The translations under genes were made by a program, and so were the position numbers. 29,400 nucleotides of DNA, from the NCBI GenBank assembly GCA_012513595.1, contig JAAZBY010000378.1, positions 1 through 29,400 on the forward strand, in the 5' to 3' direction. The notes beneath the pieces were generated by a model. It was not told where the DNA came from, did not search any database, and saw only the letters and a program-made list of their open reading frames with translations. Shown here in pieces: positions 23,213 to 29,400 of the stretch. Position 1 is the first letter of the stretch; every line of letters begins with the position of its first letter. Source of the DNA: Chloroflexota bacterium (lineage in GTDB: Bacteria; Chloroflexota; Anaerolineae; UBA1429).

Positions 23213-23267
23213 GCCGCCAGCCCGCAGCCCGCAGCGCATCACCGTGCGGGCGGTACGGGCGGGGCGG

Positions 23268-23786
23268 CTAGTGACGATCCTCTTTGCTGCTGAGCCCCAA
23301 GACAGCCCCCAGAAGGCCGCGGCGGCGCGCCGGGCGGCCGGCGGCGGCGGGCGCGGGGGGGCTGCTCGGGTCGGCCGGCGGCGTGGCAGGCGCCTGGCGG
23401 CGCGCCGCAGGGGGCAACTGCCTGGTGGCCTCGGCCTCGACCTCGGCGGCCAGGCGCCGCACCAGGTCGTCGTCGGGCGCCAGGTCGAGCGCGCGGGCCG
23501 CCGAGCGCCGCGCCAGGGCCCAGTCACCCTGGGCCGCGGCCACCTTGGTCAGCAGGCGCTGCGCCGGCAAAAAGCGCCCGCAACGCTCGAGCGCCATGAA
23601 GAGCTTGAGGCGGGCTGCCTCGAGGTCCCCTTCGCGCGCCAGCGACAGCGCCTCGTTGTAGTAGATAGCGTGCTGCCGGGCCAGCCGCACCAAAGCGGCC
23701 AGGTCCTCATGGCAGTCCGGGCAGATGGTGGCCTCCTCAGGTAGCCACCCCCCGCAGTAGGGGCAGCGGATGGGCGTTTCCGTCAT
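23268..23786 (-). CDS. zinc-ribbon protein with helical (TPR-like) repeats
   Basis: 172 residues. Zinc ribbon CPYCGGWLPEEATICPDCHEDL (Cys8, 11, 22, 25 by count) then about 80 residues of amphipathic helices resembling two TPR units (ALSLAREGDLEAARLKLFMA, AAAQGDWALARRSAARALDL), then a Pro/Ala/Arg-rich tail. Probably a protein-binding adaptor. Its ATG overlaps the GrpE-like stop (ATGA), so translation is coupled and the two products likely work together. No membrane segment. The ribbon is of the same style as those in the kinase operon 2 kb away. Confidence 0.82.
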   Translation of the reverse strand: MTETPIRCPYCGGWLPEEATICPDCHEDLAALVRLARQHAIYYNEALSLAREGDLEAARLKLFMALERCGRFLPAQRLLTKVAAAQGDWALARRSAARALDLAPDDDLVRRLAAEVEAEATRQLPPAARRQAPATPPADPSSPPAPAAAGRPARRRGLLGAVLGLSSKEDRH

Positions 23787-24319
23787 GCGCCCTTTGCCCT
23801 CCTGCCCCGGTTGGGGCCGCCCTCAGGCGGCGCCGGGGGCGTGCCACTCACGACCACCTGCGCCCGGCGCAACACGCCGCCCCGCCACAGGTAGCCCATC
23901 TGCACCTCGCGGAGCACCGACCCCTCGGGAACCTGCGGGTTGGCCTCATAGCCCACCACGTCGCTGTGCTCCGTGTCAACGGGGAGGCCCAGGGTCTCGA
24001 TGGGCGTTACGCCGCGCTCGCGCAGCTCGGCCATGAGCTTCTGCCCCAGCTCGGCCACGCCGCGCGCCAGCATGGCCTGTTGGGCGCTGGCGGGGACGCC
24101 GATCCGCTCCACCAGGCTGACCAAAGCGTCCGAGATGCCCACCTGCGCCAGGAGCAGGGCAGCCTGCTCGGCGGAGGCCACTACCCGCTGCTCTTGCAGG
24201 GTTTGCTCTAGGCGCGCCACGCGGAAAAAGAGCTCGGCGATGGTCGCCGCCGGGTCGGCATCCACCGCCGCGGCGGGCACCGGGTAGAAGGGATCATCAA
24301 AGCGGAAGGATTTGGGCAT
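23783..24319 (-). CDS. grpE: GrpE-like nucleotide exchange factor
   Basis: 178 residues. An N-terminal helix (TIAELFFRVARLEQTLQEQR) may form the GrpE coiled coil; the C-terminal half has the GrpE beta-domain pattern, GVTPIETLGLPVDTEHSDVV and VLREVQMGYLWRGGVLRRAQVVVS, which matches the conserved G-Y-x-x-x-x-x-V-L-R-x-A-x-V-x-V end. GrpE exchanges ADP on DnaK/Hsp70. No dnaK or dnaJ lies next to it, and the middle part diverges from housekeeping GrpE, so it may serve a specialised Hsp70. Start at 24319 (MPKSFRF) fits the promoter at 24367-24395; an upstream TTG frame is possible. Confidence 0.75.
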   Translation of the reverse strand: MPKSFRFDDPFYPVPAAAVDADPAATIAELFFRVARLEQTLQEQRVVASAEQAALLLAQVGISDALVSLVERIGVPASAQQAMLARGVAELGQKLMAELRERGVTPIETLGLPVDTEHSDVVGYEANPQVPEGSVLREVQMGYLWRGGVLRRAQVVVSGTPPAPPEGGPNRGRRAKGA

Positions 24320-24366
24320 CTGCTCCACCGTGGTACCGCCAGGCGCGGCCAATCAACTCACGGGCC

Positions 24367-24395
24367 AGGATAGCGACAGGGTGCCACGCTGTCAA
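24367..24395 (-). promoter_or_regulatory. promoter for the GrpE-like operon
   Basis: On the minus strand a perfect TTGACA (24390-24395) is 17 bp from TATCCT (24367-24372), about 48 bp before the start at 24319. No CIRCE or similar heat-shock dyad was seen. Confidence 0.55.
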
Positions 24396-24426
24396 CCCCT
24401 AACGGGCGCAGCGGAGGGCGCACGGC

Positions 24427-25905
24427 CTAGGGGCGGGCCCGCGAGGACCACTCTCCGCCGGAATGCCCCTCCCGCAGCTCCGCGGCCAGGCCGGCGCGGC
24501 CGGTCGCCTCCAGCCGCTGGCAATACTCCTCGAGCCAGCCCCTGGTGTGGAAAGGGCCTCCCTCGCGCAGCACCGTCCAGAGGGGGTCGCGGTCGGTGTC
24601 GGACGAGGCCATCATCTCAGCATGCCAGCGTTCGAGGATGGCCAGCCCCTGGTTGACCAGGTCCGGCCGCTCGGGGGCCAGGTCGTGCGTCTCGTGCGGA
24701 TCCCTCTCGACGTCGAAAAGCATCACCGGCGGGTAGCCCTTGAGGCCGTCGTGATAGGTGCGGACCAGAAGGTGCCCCCCAAAGCGCACGCTGCGCTGGC
24801 AGCTCCAGGCACACTGGCTGACGACGAGATACTCCCTTCCCGTATCAGCACCCTGGGTCAGGCTCCCGGCGAAGGAGCGCCCGTCCCACCGCTCGGGAGT
24901 GCGGGCCCCGAGGAGCGCTGAGACCGTGGGCGGCAGGTCCAGGTTGTAGTGCAGGCCGCGGTCCACGCGGCCTGCGGGCAGCCCCGGCCAGCGGATGATC
25001 AGCGGGATGCGCGCGGTGATGTGATCGGCCGTCTGATGGTCACCGTAGACGTTCAGCTCGCCCTGGTTCTCACCGTGGTCCGACGAGACGATGATGGCCG
25101 TGTCATCCAGGGCGCCCTGCTCGTCGAGGGCGGCGAGGATCTGGCCGATGTGATCGTCCATGTAGCGGATGCCGGTGTCGTACCCGTCGATCCAGCGCTG
25201 GTAATCGCCGAGCGTGGCGATGTCGTGCGGCAGGCGCGGGTAGCGCGCGGTGTCGTTGGGCCCGTAGCCGCCCACGTCCTGGGCCGAGTGCGGCCCGTAG
25301 GCGGCATAGTCGCGGCGGATCCTCTCCTCGGTCATCCAGCCGTCGAGGGGCTGGCCCTCAAAGGGGTTGCCGTAGGCCAGCGGGGTGCGATAGGGGGTAT
25401 GCGGGTCCCACATGTTCACCTGCAGGAACCAGTTGTCGCGCGACGCGTTGCGGCGGATCCAGTCGATCGCCAGCGGGGCGACTTCATCGGCGCGCTCTTG
25501 CCCGCCCTTGCCGGGGTTGATCATCTCCGAAAAGGCCCGGTAGAACCACCAGGCCGAGTGCCGCTCGGCAAACGGGCTGACGGAGACGGTGTGCAGCCCC
25601 GCCTCGCGCAGCACCTCCATCCAGCTGGCCGCCTCGCGAGACTGCCGGAACTGCCGCGACGCGCCCTCCAGGCGCTCGTCGGCGGCGGTGCCGCCGTGGC
25701 CGACGACTCCTGTGTGGATGCCAAAGCGCCCGCGGAACAGCGCCGCGCGCGAGGGCAGGCAGGGGGTGTCGGTGGCGTAGCAGTTCTCGAAGCGGGTGCC
25801 CTTCGCTGCCAGACGGTCGATGTTGGGCGAGGTCTGGCGCGGGTAACCGTAGCAGCCCAGATGGTCGGGACGCAGGGTGTCGCAGTCGAGATAGAGGATT
25901 CTCAT
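24427..25905 (-). CDS. sulfatase (type I, Cys-type)
   Basis: 492 residues of the alkaline-phosphatase/sulfatase superfamily. The metal site begins at LDCDTLRPDHLG (Asp7, Asp9). The activation motif CLPSRAALFRG at Cys49-x-Pro-Ser-Arg53 is the C-x-P-S-R signature whose Cys becomes formylglycine, so a formylglycine-generating or anSME enzyme is needed; none lies in this window. SSDHGENQGE supplies the second metal Asp-His pair. It should cleave sulfate esters, perhaps from sulfated glycans or small esters. No signal peptide, so a cytoplasmic location is likely. ATG at 25905; GGAAGG lies somewhat far upstream. It follows the M50 protease by 56 bp and may share its transcript. Confidence 0.9.
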   Translation of the reverse strand: MRILYLDCDTLRPDHLGCYGYPRQTSPNIDRLAAKGTRFENCYATDTPCLPSRAALFRGRFGIHTGVVGHGGTAADERLEGASRQFRQSREAASWMEVLREAGLHTVSVSPFAERHSAWWFYRAFSEMINPGKGGQERADEVAPLAIDWIRRNASRDNWFLQVNMWDPHTPYRTPLAYGNPFEGQPLDGWMTEERIRRDYAAYGPHSAQDVGGYGPNDTARYPRLPHDIATLGDYQRWIDGYDTGIRYMDDHIGQILAALDEQGALDDTAIIVSSDHGENQGELNVYGDHQTADHITARIPLIIRWPGLPAGRVDRGLHYNLDLPPTVSALLGARTPERWDGRSFAGSLTQGADTGREYLVVSQCAWSCQRSVRFGGHLLVRTYHDGLKGYPPVMLFDVERDPHETHDLAPERPDLVNQGLAILERWHAEMMASSDTDRDPLWTVLREGGPFHTRGWLEEYCQRLEATGRAGLAAELREGHSGGEWSSRARP

Positions 25906-25961
25906 GGTCTGTTGCGCCTTCCGGTATCTGCTGGCCGGCCCCTGGGCACCGCCTGGCCCGT

Positions 25962-27083
25962 TCAGCCGAGCACGGCCGTGCGGGCGTGGAGGAAAGAGAT
26001 CAGGTTCTCACGAGAGACCATGCCCACCAACTGCCCATCGCTCAGGACGGGCAACTGATTGACCCCCTCGGCGGTCATGTTCCGCAGCGCATCCCAGAGG
26101 GGCGTCTCCGGGCTGACGACCACCAGCTTGGCGAGCGGCGTCATCACCTCGCTGACGCGCTTGTCTCGCCAGGCCGAGGTGGGTACCGAGCGGACACCGT
26201 GGATCGTGAGCAGGCCGATGACCTGGTCGCGCGTGCCGACCGGGTAGCAGCGGCGCGCCTCGCCCATCAGGTACTGTTCCACGAACACGTCGAGCGTCAG
26301 CTGCGGCGGGATCAGCTGGCACCCTTCGCTCATGATCTCGGCGACGGTATGCCCGTCCAGCAGGTTGCGCAGGGCCAGCTGGCCGTAGCTGGAACGGGCG
26401 GCGTTGTCGATGAACACGCCGATAAAGGCCAGCCACATGCCGTTCAAAAAGTCCTGGGTAAAGGCCGTCACGATGCCAACCAGGATAAAGACGAGGGCGA
26501 TGAAAGAGCCGGTGCGGGCTGCCCAGCGCGTCGCCCAGGTGACGTCTTTGCGCCAAGCCCACAGGGCGGCCCGCAGCACGCGGCCGCCGTCTAGGGGGAA
26601 GCCTGGCACCAGGTTAAAGACGCCCAGGCTGAGGTTGATGCGCCCCAGAAGCAGCGCCACCGCCGCCACGGGCTCGCTCTTGCCGCGCGTGGCCAAGTAC
26701 AGCAGTATCAACAGCCCGCCAATGACCAGGCTCGAGAGGGGGCCGACCAGGGCCACCAGGAACTCTGAGCGCGGGCTGCGCGGCTCCTCGTCGATCTGCG
26801 AGACGCCGCCAAAGATAAAGAGGGTGATATCGCGCACCGGCAAGCCGTTGGCCAGCGCCACGAGCGAGTGCGAGATCTCGTGGATCAGGACGGAGAGGAA
26901 AAAGAGCAGCGCCGTGGCCACCGCCGTCCCCCACGTCAGCGCCGGTGACCAGTGTGGGAACATCCCCGGGAACACGCTGCGGGCCATGCTCCAGGTGAGC
27001 AACACAAAGATGACGATCCAGCTGGCGTCCACGCGGATCGGGATCCCGCGCACCCGCCCGATACGCACCCTTCCTCGCATCAT
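25962..27083 (-). CDS. M50-family site-2-type metalloprotease with CBS domains
   Basis: 373 residues. Hydrophobic segments run through about 20-220. HEISH at 68-72 is the HExxH zinc site, and NLVPGFPLDGG (Asp165) gives the third zinc ligand, as in the SpoIVFB/S2P group III proteases. Two CBS modules follow (about 245-300 and 310-370: VSEVMTPLAKLVVVSPETP, NQLPVLSDGQLVGMVS), which bind adenosyl nucleotides and may gate activity by energy state. It cleaves membrane-embedded regulators, target unknown. The start at 27083 has AAGGAGG; an ATG codon follows directly. Precedes the sulfatase. Confidence 0.9.
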   Translation of the reverse strand: MMRGRVRIGRVRGIPIRVDASWIVIFVLLTWSMARSVFPGMFPHWSPALTWGTAVATALLFFLSVLIHEISHSLVALANGLPVRDITLFIFGGVSQIDEEPRSPRSEFLVALVGPLSSLVIGGLLILLYLATRGKSEPVAAVALLLGRINLSLGVFNLVPGFPLDGGRVLRAALWAWRKDVTWATRWAARTGSFIALVFILVGIVTAFTQDFLNGMWLAFIGVFIDNAARSSYGQLALRNLLDGHTVAEIMSEGCQLIPPQLTLDVFVEQYLMGEARRCYPVGTRDQVIGLLTIHGVRSVPTSAWRDKRVSEVMTPLAKLVVVSPETPLWDALRNMTAEGVNQLPVLSDGQLVGMVSRENLISFLHARTAVLG

Positions 27084-27134
27084 CGGCCCGCCTCCTTACC
27101 CGGCGCGCTCCAGCGTGAACACGTCTGCCACTCC

Positions 27135-27163
27135 ATTTTACAACACGGCGTTGCGCCGGGCAA
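27135..27163 (-). promoter_or_regulatory. promoter for the M50 protease/sulfatase unit
   Basis: On the minus strand TTGCCC (27158-27163) and TAAAAT (27135-27140) are 17 bp apart, about 52 bp before the start at 27083. Confidence 0.5.
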
Positions 27164-27258
27164 CCACTTGGCGCCCTACGCAGGACTCCCTGCACACCGT
27201 GCAGGCCGGACTGCAGTGCCCGGCGAGAGCGGCATGAGGCTGTGCACTCTGTCCCCAC

Positions 27259-27379
27259 TTATCCACAGGGGCCCGTTACCCACAGGGATCCCGCCCCGGC
27301 CGCAGCGCGCGGCGCGGCATCCTGCAGCGATTCCTGCAGCACCCGCGGCCCAGTGACGTTGTTCCCACAGTTGTCCACA
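27259..27379. promoter_or_regulatory. cluster of DnaA-box-like sites
   Basis: TTATCCACA (27259-27267) is the exact consensus box. TTACCCACA (27276-27284) and TTGTCCACA (27371-27379) are one substitution away, and all point the same way. A degraded GTTCCCACA at 27361-27369 adjoins the last. In such GC-rich DNA this density is unlikely by chance, but dnaA and dnaN are not next to it. Confidence 0.6.
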
Positions 27380-27430
27380 GGGGCAGGTAAAGGGTGGTAT
27401 CATCGGGTGATATCATGCCGCTCTATGACG

Positions 27431-27459
27431 TTGACGGTATACGGCCATCGCGCTAGATT
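27431..27459 (+). promoter_or_regulatory. promoter for the RHH protein gene
   Basis: TTGACG (27431-27436), a 17-bp spacer and TAGATT (27454-27459) lie about 45 bp before ATG 27505. The inverted repeat TATCA-TCGGG-TGATA at 27399-27413 just upstream could be an operator. Confidence 0.55.
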
Positions 27460-27504
27460 AGGGGCACACGGTGGTACGAGAGGACCTGCAGGGAGGAAGG
27501 GCGC

Positions 27505-27951
27505 ATGGCCACAGTACGCATACCCGGTGGCCCGGGCGGCGCACGCCTGGCGGCCCTGGTTGAGGAGCAGAACCCCGGCTGCACCTGGCGGGCCGCCCCT
27601 GGGGGGGTTGAGCTCAGCGGCCCGCGCATCGAAGTGCACCGCTGGATGGTGGAGAAGGCCTATTGGCCCTCGGGCGAGCCGGACGCGCGCGCCGCCGAAC
27701 GCTTCCTGCGCTATCTGGTGCGCGCCGAGCCCAAGGCGGTGCGTCTGGCATCACGAGACCGCCTGGTCGTCGCCGATGAGGCGGAGGCCGAGCAGGCTCT
27801 GTTGGTGCGCTTCCCAGGCGCCATCAAAGAGCACCTGGCGCAGACGGCCGAGTGGCTCGGCATGAGCCAGAATGAGCTCGTGGTGCGCGCCGTGGAGGAC
27901 CTGCTGCGCTTTGTCCAGGAGTTCGAGGGGGAGCCGCCGGCGCCCCAGTGA
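27505..27951 (+). CDS. ribbon-helix-helix DNA-binding-like protein
   Basis: 148 residues. The C-terminal 50 (LLVRFPGAIKEHLAQTAEWL then GMSQNELVVRAVEDLLRFV) match the Arc/MetJ/CopG ribbon-helix-helix pattern: a short strand VRFP, helix, G-x-S turn and a second helix. The first 90 residues form an unrecognised alpha/beta domain (ELSGPRIEVHRWMVEKAYW). Many RHH proteins repress their own gene; the 5-bp dyad ahead of its promoter and the nearby DnaA boxes are candidate targets. No toxin gene is adjacent, so it is not an obvious antitoxin. AGGGAGG fixes the ATG at 27505. Single-gene unit, convergent with the AEC transporter. Confidence 0.75.
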   Translation: MATVRIPGGPGGARLAALVEEQNPGCTWRAAPGGVELSGPRIEVHRWMVEKAYWPSGEPDARAAERFLRYLVRAEPKAVRLASRDRLVVADEAEAEQALLVRFPGAIKEHLAQTAEWLGMSQNELVVRAVEDLLRFVQEFEGEPPAPQ

Positions 27952-27977
27952 GGCGCTCCCAGGGGATCGCCCGCCGG

Positions 27978-28898
27978 CTAGAGGAAGAGGCGCCCGAGGA
28001 GCAGGGGGAGCAGGCTGATCACCACCACGCCGACGACCAACGTCGAGGAGATCAGCGAGGCGGCGAACTCGGTGTCCAACCCCTCGGCCCCGGCGTAGAC
28101 CAGGGCGGTGGTACCCGCCGGCATGGCCGAGCCGACGCAGGCCGTCACCACGCTGAGGCCGTCCAGCCCCAGCGCCAGGGCCAGCCCCAGGGCCAGGGCG
28201 CCGCCCAGAGCCATCCGCACCCCGACGTAGCGCAGGATCAGCCCGAGGTGCGAGGTCTGCGGCTCCAGAAAGACGCCTACGGCGATCATGGCCAGGGGGG
28301 TGTTGGCGGCGCGCAGTAGTTCCAGCGCCTCCCACACGGGCCCGCGCAGGGGCAGGCCGACCCAGGACGCCACCACCCCGCCGACGGCCGCCAACAAGAG
28401 CGGGGAGGTCAGCACCTTGCGCCAGTTGAGGGGCCGGCGCTCCTGCCCGTTGGCGCCGAACCGCTCTGCCAGCCACATCGCGGCAGTGCCGGCGTACAGG
28501 GCGTTGCCGACGTCAAACATAGCCATGCGCACCAGCCCGTCGGCGCCATAGTAGACCTCAAAGAACGGGTAGGCGAAAACGGCCAACACGACCATGGCCA
28601 CGAGGAGGACGCCGCGGCGCCGCGGCTGGCTGGCGATGTCTCGCGTGGCCAGGTACATGATCCCGGCCAGCACGCACGGCACCACAAAGCCGATGACGGG
28701 CAGGGCGATCAGGTCGCCAGACAGGGTGGACCGCGAGATCGAGGTAAAGATCGCGGCCGGGATGGTCACATAGTACACCAGTCGGGTTAGGATCAGCCGC
28801 GAGGAGCGGTCCACCAGGCCGGCCAGGCGCACCAGGACGCCGACGACGATGAGGAGCAGGACGGGTAGGGCTTGCGCGAGCTGGGCAGTCAACATCAT
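27978..28898 (-). CDS. AEC-family (auxin efflux carrier-like) transporter
   Basis: 306 residues, strongly hydrophobic, with about ten membrane helices in two five-helix halves. Typical features are an N-terminal LPVLLLIVVGVLVRLAGLVD, a loop with RLVYYVTIPAAIF, and a second half with NTPLAMIAVGVFL and SAMPAGTTALVYA that resemble the conserved Pro/Asn crossover of bacterial AEC (malonate- or malate-type) carriers. It likely moves a small organic anion across the membrane. Start 28898 (MMLTAQ) chosen because the promoter at 28933-28960 lies just upstream; the longer frame is not protein-like. GGAG is rather far from the ATG. Confidence 0.85.
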   Translation of the reverse strand: MMLTAQLAQALPVLLLIVVGVLVRLAGLVDRSSRLILTRLVYYVTIPAAIFTSISRSTLSGDLIALPVIGFVVPCVLAGIMYLATRDIASQPRRRGVLLVAMVVLAVFAYPFFEVYYGADGLVRMAMFDVGNALYAGTAAMWLAERFGANGQERRPLNWRKVLTSPLLLAAVGGVVASWVGLPLRGPVWEALELLRAANTPLAMIAVGVFLEPQTSHLGLILRYVGVRMALGGALALGLALALGLDGLSVVTACVGSAMPAGTTALVYAGAEGLDTEFAASLISSTLVVGVVVISLLPLLLGRLFL

Positions 28899-28932
28899 GG
28901 GTGCTTGGTTCTCCGTATGGAAGGCTCGGCCC

Positions 28933-28960
28933 ATTCTAGCCAGCCGCACAGAACCGTCAA
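28933..28960 (-). promoter_or_regulatory. promoter for the AEC transporter
   Basis: On the minus strand TTGACG (28955-28960) and TAGAAT (28933-28938) are 16 bp apart, 35 bp before the start. It is back to back with the GH4 promoter. Confidence 0.6.
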
Positions 28961-28979
28961 TGCCCCGTCACGCGCCTGT

Positions 28980-29008
28980 TTGACAGGCCCCCTCCGCCCG
29001 GCCAGAAT
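28980..29008 (+). promoter_or_regulatory. promoter for the GH4 gene
   Basis: A perfect TTGACA (28980-28985), a 17-bp spacer and CAGAAT (29003-29008) lie about 65 bp before the GTG at 29074. Confidence 0.6.
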
Positions 29009-29073
29009 GCGCCCGACCCGCAACCCGGACCGTGCGATTCTCGTCGTCGTCCCCTCACGTGAAAGGAGCGGCC

Positions 29074-29400
29074 GTGGCCAGCAAGATCACCATCATCGGT
29101 GGCGGAAGCAGCACCTTTGTCCCCCAGTTGATGCGCCTGTTCGTCGAGAGCCGTCCCCTGGCCGGCAGCACCATCGCGCTGATGGACGTCGACGCCCGGC
29201 GCCTGGAGGTGATGGACCGGCTCTGCCGCCTCCTGGTGGACCGGCTCGGCGCCGACCTCACGATCGAGAGCACCACCGACCGGCGCGAATCGCTCGTCGG
29301 GGCCGACCATGTCATCACGGCGATCTCTGTCGGCGGGATGGACGCCTGGGAGATGGACATCGAGATCCCGGCCCGCTACGGCCTGTACATGCCGACGGCC
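29074..29400 (+). CDS. GH4-family glycosidase (N-terminal part, truncated by window edge)
   Basis: The first 109 codons are open to the end of the window. KITIIGGGSSTFVPQLM is the GH4 NAD-binding Gly loop; ALMDVDARRLEVM places the acidic residue after strand 2, and ADHVITAISVGGMDAWEMD matches the VGG-x-x-x-x-x-x-D region near the active site. GH4 enzymes (alpha-galactosidase, alpha-glucosidase, 6-phospho-glycosidases, alpha-galacturonidase) use NAD and Mn for an oxidation/elimination mechanism in the cytoplasm. The phospho- or non-phospho branch cannot be told from this part. GTG start with AAAGGAG at 29062-29068. It has its own promoter, divergent from the AEC transporter. Confidence 0.88.
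   Translation, partial: MASKITIIGGGSSTFVPQLMRLFVESRPLAGSTIALMDVDARRLEVMDRLCRLLVDRLGADLTIESTTDRRESLVGADHVITAISVGGMDAWEMDIEIPARYGLYMPTA

Larger units (their letters stand above)
27084..27504. other. intergenic region with DnaA-box matches and CTGCAG palindromes
   Basis: A 421-bp non-coding gap between divergent genes. From left to right it holds the protease promoter, a hairpin CCTGCAC-ACC-GTGCAGG (27189-27205), three DnaA-box-like 9-mers, two CCTGCAGC direct repeats (27321-27328, 27333-27340), a relatively AT-rich stretch around 27395-27470 and the promoter of the RHH gene. Confidence 0.75.

Noticed and set aside
27084..27504. Firm call of chromosomal origin
   Set aside because: Only three good boxes and no dnaA, dnaN, rpmH or parA/B nearby; kept as a candidate only.
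1..29400. CRISPR arrays, transposases, integrases, phage genes
   Set aside because: None found; no regularly spaced repeats and no recombinase motifs.

Overview
The window is very GC-rich bacterial DNA with densely packed genes on both strands, mostly good Shine-Dalgarno sites, and ATG with some GTG/TTG starts. It contains no rRNA, transposase or CRISPR array. Protein kinases, PP2C and FHA proteins that all carry CxxC zinc ribbons, together with MtaA/UroD-like and Gfo/Idh/MocA enzymes and cytoplasmic glycan-active proteins, suggest a Chloroflexota (Anaerolineae-like) bacterium. This placement is inferred from gene style and not from a marker gene.

Region 1 (1-60) holds what may be the last bases of a tRNA gene, followed by a strong intrinsic terminator.

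Region 2 (138-13342) is a glycan and small-molecule metabolism block. On the minus strand an M42 peptidase and a five-bladed propeller hydrolase form one unit. A UroD-like methyltransferase, a GH33-type sialidase, a SAM methyltransferase and a nitroreductase form the next. On the plus strand lie an atypical SDR epimerase, a creatininase-family amidohydrolase and a HEPN-like protein. A minus-strand DUF5060/DUF4038 glycoside hydrolase faces them, and two Gfo/Idh/MocA dehydrogenases follow on the plus strand.

Region 3 (13623-21737) is a tightly spaced six-cistron plus-strand operon for phospho-signalling: Ser/Thr kinase with zinc ribbon and FHA; zinc ribbons plus PP2C phosphatase; VWA protein split by an in-frame TAG; four zinc ribbons plus FHA; zinc ribbon plus kinase plus membrane anchor; and an anchored protein of unknown function. 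It closes with a 14-bp-stem terminator. It resembles kinase/phosphatase/VWA triads such as the TerY-P type, but shows no Ter or type VI genes here. It is the best candidate for an under-described system.

Region 4 (21839-27083, minus strand) holds a UDP-sugar C6 dehydrogenase, a GrpE-like protein overlapping a zinc-ribbon/helical-repeat protein, a sulfatase and an M50 site-2-type protease with CBS domains.

Region 5 (27084-29400) has an intergenic region with three DnaA-box matches, a ribbon-helix-helix protein with a good promoter, an AEC-family transporter, and the first 109 codons of a GH4 glycosidase running off the end.

Sigma70-like promoters can be read in front of nine transcription units. 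Four minus-strand ones share an unusual TTGCCY -35 element about 55 bp from the start codon.
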